This document shows, piece by piece, positions 7,245 to 16,228 of a DNA stretch of 64,000 nt. Below the pieces are notes generated by a model that saw only the letters and a list, made by a program, of their open reading frames with translations, had not been told where the DNA came from and searched no databases. The DNA is from Erysipelotrichaceae bacterium (GTDB lineage Bacteria > Bacillota_I > Bacilli_A > Erysipelotrichales > Erysipelotrichaceae). The position numbers and the translations under genes are program-made. Location: positions 1 through 64,000 of the forward strand of contig JAFWII010000009.1 of the NCBI GenBank assembly GCA_017533785.1. Reading direction: 5' to 3'. Each line of letters begins with the position of its first letter. Position 1 is the first letter of the stretch.

Positions 7245-8208
7245 TTATCTGTTTGAACCGGAACCGGTAAAACCGGAAAAGCCCGAAGAACAGCCGGAAG
7301 AACCAAAACCGGCCGCCGTTCCGGAGAAACCGGAACCGAAGGCCGAACAGCCTGAAACAAAACCGGAAGAGACGAAAACGGCGGAAGCGGCACAGCCTGC
7401 CCGCAAGCATTCCGGATCCTTTATCAACCTGGAAGAACTGCAGGTCAAAAAACCGGAAAACAAGGAGGACCGGCCGAAAAAAGTCGAAGCTGATCCCAAA
7501 CCATATGAGAGCCATCCGACAATCAGCCCGATCTTCGGCTATCTGGACGGCGAAAAACCAAAGGATTTCGTCCTTCATACCCCGCAGATCAAGACGGATA
7601 CCGGATCACTCTTAGGAACGATCTATTCCCCGTACTACGGCGTCATGAAGCAGGACTACCGCACGAGCGGCAAGCACAGCGCGCCGCCGAAAGAAGTCGT
7701 TATCGAACCGGAACCGGTCGTTGAAAAGCCGGTAAGACCGGTCGAGGAACGCCCGGCACCGACTGCAACGGAAAAAGTCGTCCCGGAGACTGTCTGGGAG
7801 GAAGTTCCGCTGAGCCCGATGCATCTCAACGGCTATGAGGCACCGGAAGAACCGGAGCCGGTCGTTGAAGAGACCGTCGCCGTTCCGGAAGTGAAGAACG
7901 ACCGCGAAGAGATCGAACAGATCTCCATTTCCGAAGCCCCGCTTTCCCTCAAGGAGATCGAGGAACTGGAACCGGATGATCTCGACAGCACCTTCGACCG
8001 TCTCGAACTGGAACTTGGGGACCTCGGTGACCAGCTGTTCTCCGACCTGCTGGAGAAACCGGAAGAACCGAAACCTGCAGCCGAACCCGTGACCAGAGAA
8101 TTCATCAACCATCCGATCGAGGAGATCCTCGATAACCGCCCGGAGGAAAAAGAGGAAGAGATCAGCCTGTTCGACGAACTTTTCAAGTTCGATAAGGAGC
8201 AGAAATGA
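7228..8208 (+). CDS. Pro/Glu-rich low-complexity protein coupled to murC
   Basis: 326 residues with no recognisable enzyme domain. A short N-terminal hydrophobic/aromatic segment, MKKWIDYLF, leads into a KPE/EEP-rich region. Three spaced motifs built around Ser-Pro follow: ISPIFGYLDG near residue 99, IYSPYYGVMK near 132 and PLSPMHLNGY near 195. The C-terminal part is acidic with leucine-rich turns (LKEIEELEPDDLD, ISLFDELFKF). It has a strong SD (GGGGAGG), overlaps the lipoprotein upstream by 17 bases and overlaps murC by four. Long disorder plus short linear motifs suggests a cytoplasmic scaffold for envelope or division proteins; that is inference. Confidence 0.65.
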   Translation: MKKWIDYLFEPEPVKPEKPEEQPEEPKPAAVPEKPEPKAEQPETKPEETKTAEAAQPARKHSGSFINLEELQVKKPENKEDRPKKVEADPKPYESHPTISPIFGYLDGEKPKDFVLHTPQIKTDTGSLLGTIYSPYYGVMKQDYRTSGKHSAPPKEVVIEPEPVVEKPVRPVEERPAPTATEKVVPETVWEEVPLSPMHLNGYEAPEEPEPVVEETVAVPEVKNDREEIEQISISEAPLSLKEIEELEPDDLDSTFDRLELELGDLGDQLFSDLLEKPEEPKPAAEPVTREFINHPIEEILDNRPEEKEEEISLFDELFKFDKEQK

Positions 8209-9509
8209 TCTTCTTCATCGGCATCAAGGGAACCGGCATGGCGGCTCTGGCCGCGATGCTGCACGATATCGGCGAGGAAGTCGCCGGCAGTGATCTCAGC
8301 GAGCATTTCTTCACTGAAGAAGAACTGATCGCGCGCAACATCCCGATCTATGATTTTGACCCGAAGAATATCCGCGACGATATGACGGTCATCATCGGCA
8401 ATGCCTTCCTGGAGGATTTTCCGGAAGTCATCGCCGCCCGTTCCAACCCGACCTGCAAATGCTACCGCTATCACGAATACCTCGGTCTGCTGATGGAGAA
8501 TTACACGACCGTGGCGATCAGCGGTTCCCACGGCAAGACCACCACGACCACGATGGCCAAGGAGGTCGTTTCCCGTTTCCTGCCGACCGGTTATCTGATC
8601 GGCGACGGCGAAGGCCGCCTTTCGAAAGACACCAAGTATCTTTGCGTTGAAGCGGACGAATTCCGTCATCATTTCCTGAAGTATTATCCGAACTATGCGC
8701 TGATCACCAATATCGAGATCGACCATGTCGACTACTTCAAGGATGAGGATGATTATTTCAACGCCTATCAGGAATATGTCAAGCAGGTCAAGGATATCGT
8801 CTTCTGGAACGGAGACGATCCCTGGTGCCGCAAGCTCGTCATTCCGTGCGAGAACTATTCTTTCGGCTTTGCGCCGGAAAACGATTTCCATCCGGTCGGT
8901 CTTAAAGACGAGATCGAATCCGCGACTTTCGCATTCTATTTCCGCGATAAAAAGATCGCTGACTATACGCTGCCGTTCTCCGAGAAGCATCTGCTTTACG
9001 ACGCAATGGCAGTCCTTTCGCTTTCCTACATGCTTGGTTTTGATCCGCTCGTCGTAGAGAATGCCTTCAGCGCCTACAGCAGCCCGAAGCGCCGCTTCAA
9101 GGTCGAGAAGGTAGGGAACACCGTTTTCATCGATGACTACGCTCATCACCCGACCGAAGTCAAGGTCACTCTGGAAACCGCCAGACACCGCTATCCCGAC
9201 AAGGAGATCGTGGCGGTCTTCAAACCGCACCGCGCCAGCCGGGTGCTGTATTTCGCTCAGGATTTCCGCGATGCGCTGAACCAGGCGGACAAGGTCTATC
9301 TGCTCGATTTCACGAGCATCGACGATAAACAGGACGGTACGGATATCGATATCCATTACCTGGCAAACGGCTTCGACAAGGCCGTCGTCCTCAGCGAGGA
9401 CGAGAAGGGGGCAGAGCTGCTCGCGTCCCATAAAGACGCCTGTTTCGTGTTCATGTCCAGCAAAGACATCTACCATCTGGCCCAAAAAGTCAAAGATCTT
9501 ATGAAATAA
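8205..9509 (+). CDS. murC: UDP-N-acetylmuramate--L-alanine ligase
   Basis: First amino-acid ligase of peptidoglycan precursor synthesis; it joins L-Ala to UDP-MurNAc using ATP. 434 residues, with GIKGTGMAALA (UDP-binding Rossmann loop) at residues 6-16, the ATP loop ISGSHGKTTTTT, the Firmicute-type EADEFRHHFLKYYPNYALITNIEIDHVDYF, YSSPKRRF, DDYAHHPTEV and KPHRASR. ATG overlaps the preceding stop (ATGA). Downstream ytxG-ytxH-ccpA reproduces the Bacillus order. Confidence 0.95.
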   Translation: MIFFIGIKGTGMAALAAMLHDIGEEVAGSDLSEHFFTEEELIARNIPIYDFDPKNIRDDMTVIIGNAFLEDFPEVIAARSNPTCKCYRYHEYLGLLMENYTTVAISGSHGKTTTTTMAKEVVSRFLPTGYLIGDGEGRLSKDTKYLCVEADEFRHHFLKYYPNYALITNIEIDHVDYFKDEDDYFNAYQEYVKQVKDIVFWNGDDPWCRKLVIPCENYSFGFAPENDFHPVGLKDEIESATFAFYFRDKKIADYTLPFSEKHLLYDAMAVLSLSYMLGFDPLVVENAFSAYSSPKRRFKVEKVGNTVFIDDYAHHPTEVKVTLETARHRYPDKEIVAVFKPHRASRVLYFAQDFRDALNQADKVYLLDFTSIDDKQDGTDIDIHYLANGFDKAVVLSEDEKGAELLASHKDACFVFMSSKDIYHLAQKVKDLMK

Positions 9510-9531
9510 GTTGCATATGTAACCCTTTACA

Positions 9532-9560
9532 TTGAAAATTTTTTTCAGTTTTACTACAAT
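9532..9560 (+). promoter_or_regulatory. Promoter of the ytxG-ytxH-ccpA operon
   Basis: TTGAAA (9532-9537) and TACAAT (9555-9560) are 17 bases apart in the short gap after murC. Expected transcription starts near 9567, leaving a short leader that carries the AGAGAGG ribosome-binding site. Confidence 0.7.
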
Positions 9561-9584
9561 ATAACCAAGAAAGAGAGGTCAAAT

Positions 9585-10004
9585 ATGGACGCATTTTTAA
9601 TTGCAAGCGGTGATTTGGCCAGTTTATTATTGCCGATTGCCGGTCTGGTGGCACTGATCTGTCTGATCGTTTTTTTGATTCGCCTGACGAAGCTTCTGAA
9701 ACAGATCGGAGACACCCTCGGAAAAACACACACAACGATCGACCTCGTCGATCAGAGCATTACCAAGCTTCAGTCTCCGCTGGATACAGTCGTTAAAGTC
9801 TCCGGCGGCGTCGACCGCACTTACGACGCTGGCGTCAAAGCCATGGGCGATATGAAGGACTACGTCGTCAAGAACAAGGATGCGATCAAAGAGAAGGCGG
9901 GAGCTGTGATCGAGAAGACGGAAGCGGCGATCGAAAAAGTCAAAAACGTAAAGAAAGAAACACCTGTCAAGCAGCCGGGTCCGGAAGACATCATCGGAGA
10001 GTAA
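9585..10004 (+). CDS. ytxG: DUF948-family membrane protein (YtxG-like)
   Basis: 139 residues: one N-terminal membrane helix (LASLLLPIAGLVALICLIVFL) followed by a helical region with DUF948 character (LLKQIGDTLGKTHTTIDLVDQSI, VVKVSGGVDRTYDAG) and a Lys/Glu/Ala coiled-coil tail. It sits directly after murC, as ytxG does in Bacillus. Function is unknown; the family is linked to general stress in Bacillus. SD AGAGAGG precedes ATG 9585. Confidence 0.8.
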   Translation: MDAFLIASGDLASLLLPIAGLVALICLIVFLIRLTKLLKQIGDTLGKTHTTIDLVDQSITKLQSPLDTVVKVSGGVDRTYDAGVKAMGDMKDYVVKNKDAIKEKAGAVIEKTEAAIEKVKNVKKETPVKQPGPEDIIGE

Positions 10005-10006
10005 CC

Positions 10007-10696
10007 ATGACAGAAGAAGAAAAGAAAACGCTGGAACAGGAAGTTGAAAAGACCATCGGCGAAATGAAGCAGAAAGCCGCGGATCTTTTGAAGACTGCGG
10101 AAAGCATCAACGACTTCGAAGTCGGCGCCATGGCCAGAGAGCTCGCCGCCAAAGTCAGCGAGAGTTTTGAGAAGACTTCCGTGAAGCTCATGGAAAGTCT
10201 GCATGCCGCAGCCGATCCCGAACAGGTCAGAAAGACGATCGAGTATGTCCGCGCCAAGACAGATGAGATCGGCGGCTACGCTTCCGGGAAACTGGAAGAA
10301 CTGAAAAAGAGTGATACCGTTCACGTTGAGAACACCTTTGAACAGAAACCGGAAAACGGCACTGTCGAGACCGTAAAGGAGACAGCGCTGAAAGTCGGCG
10401 AAAAGATCAACGAAGGCCTCGATCAGCTGAAGCGGACCGAAGCCTACCGGCGCGTAAACGAAGGGTTCGATACGCTGAAGAATTCCGATCCTTACAAGCG
10501 CGTCGCCGACAAGGTAACGGATGTTACCGGTTCCGCCCGGGAGGCATTCACGAACTTCGCGGAAAAGAATGATCTGGATATCAAGCTCGACCGAGCCAAG
10601 GATACGGCGATCGAACTTGCGGAGAAGGGCGTCAGCGCGCTGAAACGCTGGCTGAAACCGGAACTGTACGGCAGAAATAAAGAGGATAAAGAATGA
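10007..10696 (+). CDS. YtxH-like helical protein
   Basis: 229 residues, almost entirely charged amphipathic helix, with EKTIGEMKQKAADLLKTAES and later near-repeats around RRVNEGFDTLKNSDPYKRVADKV. It begins three bases after ytxG and overlaps the regulator start by four bases. Position matches ytxH between ytxG and ccpA in Bacillus, but sequence similarity cannot be established by eye. No N-terminal membrane helix is obvious, unlike typical YtxH. Confidence 0.6.
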   Translation: MTEEEKKTLEQEVEKTIGEMKQKAADLLKTAESINDFEVGAMARELAAKVSESFEKTSVKLMESLHAAADPEQVRKTIEYVRAKTDEIGGYASGKLEELKKSDTVHVENTFEQKPENGTVETVKETALKVGEKINEGLDQLKRTEAYRRVNEGFDTLKNSDPYKRVADKVTDVTGSAREAFTNFAEKNDLDIKLDRAKDTAIELAEKGVSALKRWLKPELYGRNKEDKE

Positions 10697-11688
10697 AAAG
10701 AGTGACCATCTATGATGTCGCCAAGGAAGCAGGCGTTTCCCTGGCAACGGTATCACGGGTGATCAATGATTCCACGGTTGTTAAGTCGGCCACGAAACAG
10801 AAAGTTGAGGATGCGATCATGCGCCTCGGTTACAAACCGAACGCGATCGCGCAGGGACTGGCTCTTCAGAAAACGACCATGATCGGGTTGATCGTGCCGG
10901 ATACAAGTTTCATTTATACTGGGCAGATCATCAACGGTCTGCTGGACGTTTCCAAGATCTACAACTACAGTGTCGTACTGCATACGATCACGGAAGGGAT
11001 CTCGGATGTAGACAAGATCATTGACGTCATCATCAAATCGCGTGTCGACGGCGTGATCATCTACTCCGACAAGATCAGCAATGAAGAGATCAATCTTTTA
11101 AGCGACTATAACATCCCGATCGTCGTCATCGGAAACAAGATCTCCGCATCCCGGATCTGTTCCGTCTATGTGGATTTTGAAAGAGCGATCTACGAACTGA
11201 CTGACAGCTACCTGAAGAAAGGGAAGAAGGATATCGCGATCCTCGAGGACCGCAAGAACCGTTCGACCTCCGAGCAGCTCGTTGCCGGCGCGAAAAAAGC
11301 GTTCGCCGACAACGGCCTCGAATTCAACGGTTTCGTGCCGATCCCGAAGGAAGAGCGCTCAAGCTACCGTTTCCTGTCGCGCTATCTGAAGGATCACAAG
11401 CACCAGCTGCTCATCGTGAACCGTGATTCCCAGGCGCTGGCTGTACTGAATGCCGCCAGAGAGAACGGGATCGCCGTTCCGGAAGAAATGGAACTTGTCT
11501 GTGTGATCGATACCAAGTATAATTCTATGGTAAGACCGATGATCTCGGCCTATACCATCCCGTCCTATGACCTCGGTGCCGTCGGCATGCGCCTGATGAC
11601 CAAGATGCTGGAGAACGGGAATGTCGACGACAAGGAGAAGAGTTTAACGTATCTCTTCGTCGACAGACAGACAACACTGAAGGACTGA
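10693..11688 (+). CDS. ccpA: LacI-family regulator, probable catabolite control protein CcpA
   Basis: 331 residues. The N-terminal helix-turn-helix VTIYDVAKEAGVSLATVSRVIND is the classic LacI/CcpA DNA-reading head, followed by the hinge LGYKPNAIAQGLA and a periplasmic-binding-like core (IGLIVPDTS, IIKSRVDGVIIYSDKI). The gene order murC-ytxG-ytxH-ccpA supports CcpA over a sugar-specific repressor. So does a perfect cre site upstream of the nucleoside transporter at 33973-33987. CcpA with HPr-Ser-P represses or activates carbon-use genes. It overlaps the previous gene by four bases. Confidence 0.75.
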   Translation: MKRVTIYDVAKEAGVSLATVSRVINDSTVVKSATKQKVEDAIMRLGYKPNAIAQGLALQKTTMIGLIVPDTSFIYTGQIINGLLDVSKIYNYSVVLHTITEGISDVDKIIDVIIKSRVDGVIIYSDKISNEEINLLSDYNIPIVVIGNKISASRICSVYVDFERAIYELTDSYLKKGKKDIAILEDRKNRSTSEQLVAGAKKAFADNGLEFNGFVPIPKEERSSYRFLSRYLKDHKHQLLIVNRDSQALAVLNAARENGIAVPEEMELVCVIDTKYNSMVRPMISAYTIPSYDLGAVGMRLMTKMLENGNVDDKEKSLTYLFVDRQTTLKD

Positions 11689-11689
11689 G

Positions 11690-11871
11690 AAAAGACAGAG
11701 TAGCTTCGCGGCGATGTAAAGAGAGCTTCTGGCCGGTGCGAAGAAGCCATCAAGGGAAGTGAATACAGCTTTGAGTCTCTTATCAGAAAAGGTAAGACGT
11801 TTCCCGCGTTAAGGGATAAGTAAGAAATAAAGGTGGGACCTCGCTGAAGCGACCTTGGTTCTGCCTTTTTT
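11690..11871 (+). ncRNA. Tyrosine T-box leader of tyrS
   Basis: A T-box riboswitch that senses uncharged tRNA-Tyr. Stem I elements are visible as AGAGAGC, GGCCGGTGCGAAG and a specifier loop GAATACAGC, with the Tyr codon TAC at 11764-11766 followed by a purine. The T-box proper is AAAGGTGGGACC near 11830-11840. It can pair with GGTTCTGCCTTT to form the terminator ending in a T-run at 11866-11871, or instead bind the tRNA acceptor end as antiterminator. The specifier agrees with the downstream gene. Confidence 0.85.
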
Positions 11872-11887
11872 ATGGAGGAAAGCAAGT

Positions 11888-13114
11888 ATGGGAATCTATG
11901 AAGAACTGGAATGGCGCGGACTGATCAAGGATGTCTCCTCGCCGGATCTGCGTGAAAAGCTCAATGCCGGAGGCTTGAAATTCTATATCGGTACCGACCC
12001 GACAGGCGACAGCCTGCATATCGGTCATTTTTCTTCGTTCCTGATCAGCCGCCGTCTGCAGGCGGCCGGACACCATCCGATCCTGCTGGTCGGCGGAGGC
12101 ACAGGTCTGATCGGCGACCCGAAACCGGATGCCGAACGGCCGATGATCACCTACGAGGAAGTCGAACACAATGTCGAATGCCTGAAAAACCAGGCGGAAT
12201 CGATCTTCGGTTTCGAAGTCGTCAACAACTACGAATGGCTGAAGGACATCAAGACGATCGATTTCCTGCGCGATTATGGCAAGTTCTTCAATATCAACTA
12301 CATGCTTGACAAGGATATCGTCAAGAGAAGACTGGATGAAGGCATCACCTACACCGAGTTTTCCTATATGCTGCTGCAGGCCCTGGACTTCTACTACCTG
12401 CACGAGACCAGAGGCGTCAACATGCAGGTCGCCGGTCAGGACCAGTGGGGCAACATCACCGCCGGTATGGAACTGATCCGCAAGAAAACAGGCGACGAAG
12501 CCTACTGCTTCACGATGCCGCTTCTGACCAAGAGCGACGGCACCAAGTTCGGCAAGAGCAACGGCAAGGCCATCTGGCTCGATCCGAAGAAGACCTCCGA
12601 CTACGAGATGTACCAGTTCTTCCTCAACTCTGAAGACGACAAGGTCATCGACTACCTGAAGTTCCTGACTTTCCTCAGCAAAGAGGAGATCGAAGCACTG
12701 ACCCTTTCCAACAAGGAAGAACCGCATCTGCGCAAAGCGCACAAGACGCTGGCCCACGAGGTCATCACTTTCCTGCGCGGCGAAGAAGCTTACCAGAGCG
12801 CCGTTAAGATCTCCGAGACCCTGTTCTCCGGAAAGATCCGTGAACTGACCCCGGAACAGCTGACTTCCGCGATCGCCGATATGCCGAGCTTTGAAGTCAA
12901 TGAGGACATCCCGCTGGTCGACGCTCTGATCCGTGTCGGCGCCGCTTCCTCCAAGCGTGACGCCAGAGAACTGATCAAGGGCTCCTCCATCACCCTGAAC
13001 GGCGAAAAGGAAACGGACGTCGAGGCTGTGCTCACGATCGACCGTGCTCTCGCCGGCAATCTTTTCATCATCCGCAAAGGCAAGAAGAACTACTTCGTCA
13101 TGAAGAGAGTATAA
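11888..13114 (+). CDS. tyrS: Tyrosyl-tRNA synthetase
   Basis: 408 residues. Class I motifs are DSLHIGHFSSF (HIGH) and KFGKSNGKAIWL (KMSKS loop, KFGKS form), with the Tyr-binding segments ALDFYYL and AGQDQWGNI. A C-terminal S4 RNA-binding domain contains VDALIRVGAASSKRDARELI. Start ATG 11888 follows GGAGGA; an in-frame start at 11855 would lie within the T-box terminator and is rejected. Expression is under the T-box. Confidence 0.95.
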   Translation: MGIYEELEWRGLIKDVSSPDLREKLNAGGLKFYIGTDPTGDSLHIGHFSSFLISRRLQAAGHHPILLVGGGTGLIGDPKPDAERPMITYEEVEHNVECLKNQAESIFGFEVVNNYEWLKDIKTIDFLRDYGKFFNINYMLDKDIVKRRLDEGITYTEFSYMLLQALDFYYLHETRGVNMQVAGQDQWGNITAGMELIRKKTGDEAYCFTMPLLTKSDGTKFGKSNGKAIWLDPKKTSDYEMYQFFLNSEDDKVIDYLKFLTFLSKEEIEALTLSNKEEPHLRKAHKTLAHEVITFLRGEEAYQSAVKISETLFSGKIRELTPEQLTSAIADMPSFEVNEDIPLVDALIRVGAASSKRDARELIKGSSITLNGEKETDVEAVLTIDRALAGNLFIIRKGKKNYFVMKRV

Positions 13115-13126
13115 ATCCCGGGTTTT

Positions 13127-13135
13127 TGGTATAAT
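13127..13135 (+). promoter_or_regulatory. Extended -10 promoter, leaderless type
   Basis: TGG followed by TATAAT ends six bases before ATG 13142. The predicted transcription start is the A of the start codon, and there is no ribosome-binding site. Confidence 0.6.
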
Positions 13136-13141
13136 ACTTTT

Positions 13142-13642
13142 ATGAAACGCCTCATAACTGTACTTTTAGTGTTGCTGTTCTGTTGCGGCTGTACCGTCCG
13201 CAAGCAGGAGACCAAGCTGGATCCGACAGAACGCTACTTTGATATGGTCGACCTCGCCAGCACCTACGAAGTCTCCGAAACAAAACCGGAGTACTACGAC
13301 CTGAGCGGGGAAGTCAGCAAGATCGAAGGTGGCTACCGCTACTATGTTTTCATCGACAATCCGCGGATCGCGATGTATGACGTGGAAGCGATCGCCGTCG
13401 TCGAGGGTGTCGATCACCGCAAGACCATGGCCGCCAGCGTCGGTATTTTCGAGGAGAAGGAATACAACATGATCCCGAACCAGCGGAATATCGACAGGGG
13501 CTATGTCGGCGGCATCGCCATCAGCGGCACCTGCGCGACCCGAAACGTCAGTCTGAGGGTGTTCATCCGCTGGGAGAACGATGGCGGCACCGACTATTAC
13601 AGGGAGTGTTACCGTCTGGATATCGCGTATGACGGAGAATAA
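13142..13642 (+). CDS. Predicted lipoprotein of unknown function
   Basis: 166 residues. The signal MKRLITVLLVLLFCCGC leads to an acyl-Cys near residue 17. The mature domain is about 145 residues and beta-rich (YYDLSGEVSKIEGGYRYYVFID, NVSLRVFIRWEND), resembling small immunoglobulin-like extracellular domains such as FxLYD, but not diagnostic. It appears to be read from a leaderless mRNA. The end overlaps the flippase start by 14 bases, so the two are co-transcribed. Confidence 0.65.
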   Translation: MKRLITVLLVLLFCCGCTVRKQETKLDPTERYFDMVDLASTYEVSETKPEYYDLSGEVSKIEGGYRYYVFIDNPRIAMYDVEAIAVVEGVDHRKTMAASVGIFEEKEYNMIPNQRNIDRGYVGGIAISGTCATRNVSLRVFIRWENDGGTDYYRECYRLDIAYDGE

Positions 13643-15263
13643 CAAAAAACAGACGCTGCTGGCCGGTGCGCTTACCGGTTCCTTCGGCGTTTTTCTTTCC
13701 AAAGCATTAGGCCTGTTCTACGTCGTGCCGCTGAACTCCTTCGCCGGAGAGCGCAACATGGCGTTCTACAGCATCACCTATACTTATTACGATCTTTTGC
13801 TGAAGGTCTGCTCCGCAGGCATTCCTTTTGCGATCGCGGCCATGGTCGCGAAATATGTCAGCCGTGAAGACTACAAGACAGCCGCCCTGGTCCGGAGGCT
13901 CGGCACCTCCCTGATCATGGGGCTTTCTTTTGTTGTCGCCTGTGTCTTCTTCCTCGGCTCCGCTCCGCTCGCCAGATCTGCTCTCGGTGCTTCGGCAACG
14001 CCGGAGGATATCGCCTCGCTGCTGAATCTGTTCCGGATCCTGCTGCTGGCGATCATCTTCGTTCCGTTCCTGAGCTCGCTGCGCGGTTTCTACCAGGGTC
14101 TTAAACGCATGGATATCTATGCTGTCTCCCAGGTACTGGAACAGTTCATCCGGGTCTTCTGCATCGTAGCCTTCGGCTTCGTGCTCGTCCGGGTGCTGCA
14201 TTTCGATTCTGTCTACGCGATCTATATGGCGATCCTTGCCGCCGGTCTCGCCGCCGTCCTGACGATCGTCTATTTCCTTGTAGCAGCAAGAAAAGAGGGT
14301 GAGCACTTCAACGAGCTGGTCAGTGCCCAGAACGGGGAAGCGCTGCCGCCGAAACGTATCCTGAAGGAGCTGATCTCGATCGGTCTTCCTTACGTCGCGG
14401 TCTCCTTTATCGGCACCGCCGGACCGCTGGTCGACGCGAACTTCTTCGTTCCGTATGCGACCCGGGTCGGCATCGATTACGACACAGCCATGAAAGCGCT
14501 GGGCATCGTGCAGGTCAACTGCAGCAAGATCGCCTCGATCCCGCAGGTCCTGACCCTCGGCTTCAGCGCCGGTCTCGTTCCGTATCTGACCGAATCCCTG
14601 GAAAAACAGGACCAGCACCGGATCCGCCAGCAGCTGGCGGACATCTTCAAGACCGTCCTGTATATCCTCAGTCCGATCGTCCTGATCATCGCGTTCTTCG
14701 CGCCGGCGATCTACTACATCATGTACGGCGGCCGCAGTCTGGAACAGGGCGCGCATCTGCTTTCGATCTATTCGCTCGTCGCTTTGTCGGATACGGTCGC
14801 GCCGATCTTCTCCTCGGTGCTGATCACGCTCCGCTTCCGCCGCAATGCGATCATCTTCCTGATCATCGCGGCGGTCGTCAAGCTGCTGAGCTTCTTTGTC
14901 TTCGTATATCTCTTCGGCGATCTCGGCATGATCTTCTCGACGTCTTTATGCAGTTTCGTTGTCATCGCGCTGGGGCTGATCCTGCTGAAGCGCAACTTCA
15001 GTTTCAATGTCCGTTCGCTGATGAAGGTCGCGCTGCGTTCGGTGATCTCCGCGATGTGTGCGATCCTGCCGGTCCTGCTCCTGAACCATTTCCTGCCGCT
15101 GGATTATACGAAGCGGCTTCTGTGCCTGGTCCATTTCGGCTTTGAGGGCGTTGTGATGGTCCTGATCTACGTCGGCGTTTCCGCGGTGCTGAGAGTTCCG
15201 CAGGAAGTCTTCCATATGAAGGACTTTTCAATCAAAAAGATCCTCGGACGTTTCCGTCATTAG
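13629..15263 (+). CDS. MurJ/SpoVB-family lipid flippase (YtgP-like)
   Basis: 544 residues and about 14 membrane helices of the MOP superfamily; the first is LLAGALTGSFGVFLSKALGL. Conserved-looking family features include SLRGFYQGLKRM, VSQVLEQFIRV and the Arg-containing cytoplasmic turns. YtgP/MurJ members flip lipid II across the membrane. SpoVB relatives act in sporulation, but no sporulation genes are near. Start ATG 13629 lies inside the end of the lipoprotein gene, which explains the absence of a promoter. The stop overlaps the convergent ispH stop by four bases. Confidence 0.8.
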   Translation: MTENNKKQTLLAGALTGSFGVFLSKALGLFYVVPLNSFAGERNMAFYSITYTYYDLLLKVCSAGIPFAIAAMVAKYVSREDYKTAALVRRLGTSLIMGLSFVVACVFFLGSAPLARSALGASATPEDIASLLNLFRILLLAIIFVPFLSSLRGFYQGLKRMDIYAVSQVLEQFIRVFCIVAFGFVLVRVLHFDSVYAIYMAILAAGLAAVLTIVYFLVAARKEGEHFNELVSAQNGEALPPKRILKELISIGLPYVAVSFIGTAGPLVDANFFVPYATRVGIDYDTAMKALGIVQVNCSKIASIPQVLTLGFSAGLVPYLTESLEKQDQHRIRQQLADIFKTVLYILSPIVLIIAFFAPAIYYIMYGGRSLEQGAHLLSIYSLVALSDTVAPIFSSVLITLRFRRNAIIFLIIAAVVKLLSFFVFVYLFGDLGMIFSTSLCSFVVIALGLILLKRNFSFNVRSLMKVALRSVISAMCAILPVLLLNHFLPLDYTKRLLCLVHFGFEGVVMVLIYVGVSAVLRVPQEVFHMKDFSIKKILGRFRH

Positions 15264-16165
15264 AGGATCTTTCCTATTTCAACTGTCGTTTTTTCAAGTA
15301 TGCCGGTCTCGGCATATTTTTTTATGGTCTGTATCACCTGGTCGGTAAGGTAGGGCGGGGTGGAAGCCCCGGCTGTAACGTAGATCTTTTCTTTTCCTTT
15401 CAGCCAGGCTTCCTCGAGCTGGGAGGCATCTTCGATCATGAAGGCTTCCTTTACGCCGTTCTTCAGCCCGATCTCACGCAGCTTGTTGGAGTTGTTCGAT
15501 CCCGGGTCGCCGACGACGATCAGCAGGTCGGCGTCTTTCAGGTCGATCACGGCCTGCTGGCGGCGGGTGGTGGCGCTGCAGATCTCTTTCTCAAACTCCG
15601 CTTCCGGGAAGCGTTCCGCGATCGCGGCGAACAGATCCCGGACTTCGAAGAGGGACATCGTCGTCTGGTTGGTGACGAAGACCTTTCCCTCCGGCGCGAT
15701 CTTTTCGATATCCGCGGAATTGTAGACCGGATGGATGTCCTTACTGATCGAGAGCACTGCTTCAGCCTCGGGATGATTCTTCTTGCCGATATAGAGGACC
15801 TTGAAGCCCTCACCGAGTTTTTTCCGGATGAGTTCCTGGGTGGCGATCACGTCTTCGCAGCTGGCATCGATCACCTTCAGGCCTTTCTCAAGCGCCTTCT
15901 GTTTGATCGCGGATGAGATCCCGTGCGCGCTGAAAATGATGATCCCCTCGTCGACCTGATCGAGCAGTTCCTCCTTGCTGAAGGGACCTTCCAGGGTCTC
16001 GATATCATAGAGTTTCAGCGCTTCCGCGACATAGCGGTTGTGCACGATCCGGCCGAGCACGTAGATCTTCTCGCCGGGATGATCCTTTCTTGCCTGCTTC
16101 GCCATCATGACGGCGCGGACGACGCCTTTGCAGTATCCGCTGGGAATGACTCGTTTGATTTCCAT
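15260..16165 (-). CDS. ispH: 4-hydroxy-3-methylbut-2-enyl diphosphate reductase
   Basis: Last step of the MEP isoprenoid pathway, giving IPP and DMAPP through a [4Fe-4S] cluster. 301 residues. The three cluster cysteines are in GYCKGV (Cys12), DASCEDV (Cys103) and EICSATTRRQ (Cys196), and the substrate motifs HNRYV, SAHG, NHPE, NQTTMS and SNNSNKL are all present. The product feeds undecaprenyl-phosphate synthesis (uppS at 62.8 kb). A TAAAAT six bases upstream of ATG 16165 again suggests a leaderless transcript. Confidence 0.95.
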   Translation of the reverse strand: MEIKRVIPSGYCKGVVRAVMMAKQARKDHPGEKIYVLGRIVHNRYVAEALKLYDIETLEGPFSKEELLDQVDEGIIIFSAHGISSAIKQKALEKGLKVIDASCEDVIATQELIRKKLGEGFKVLYIGKKNHPEAEAVLSISKDIHPVYNSADIEKIAPEGKVFVTNQTTMSLFEVRDLFAAIAERFPEAEFEKEICSATTRRQQAVIDLKDADLLIVVGDPGSNNSNKLREIGLKNGVKEAFMIEDASQLEEAWLKGKEKIYVTAGASTPPYLTDQVIQTIKKYAETGILEKTTVEIGKIL

Positions 16166-16228
16166 GACCTTATTTTATCGTATGACTCCGAATTCGTGTA
16201 CAATAAGTGACAGAAGGAGGATGAACAC

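Noticed and set aside
7228-8208. DNA repeat array or CRISPR-like signal
   Set aside because: The repeats are codon-level Pro/Glu repetition inside one reading frame, with no regular spacers.
7833-9485. 550-codon open frame on the minus strand
   Set aside because: Antisense to murC and the Pro/Glu-rich gene; low-complexity Ser-rich end mirrors the KPE/EEP codons.
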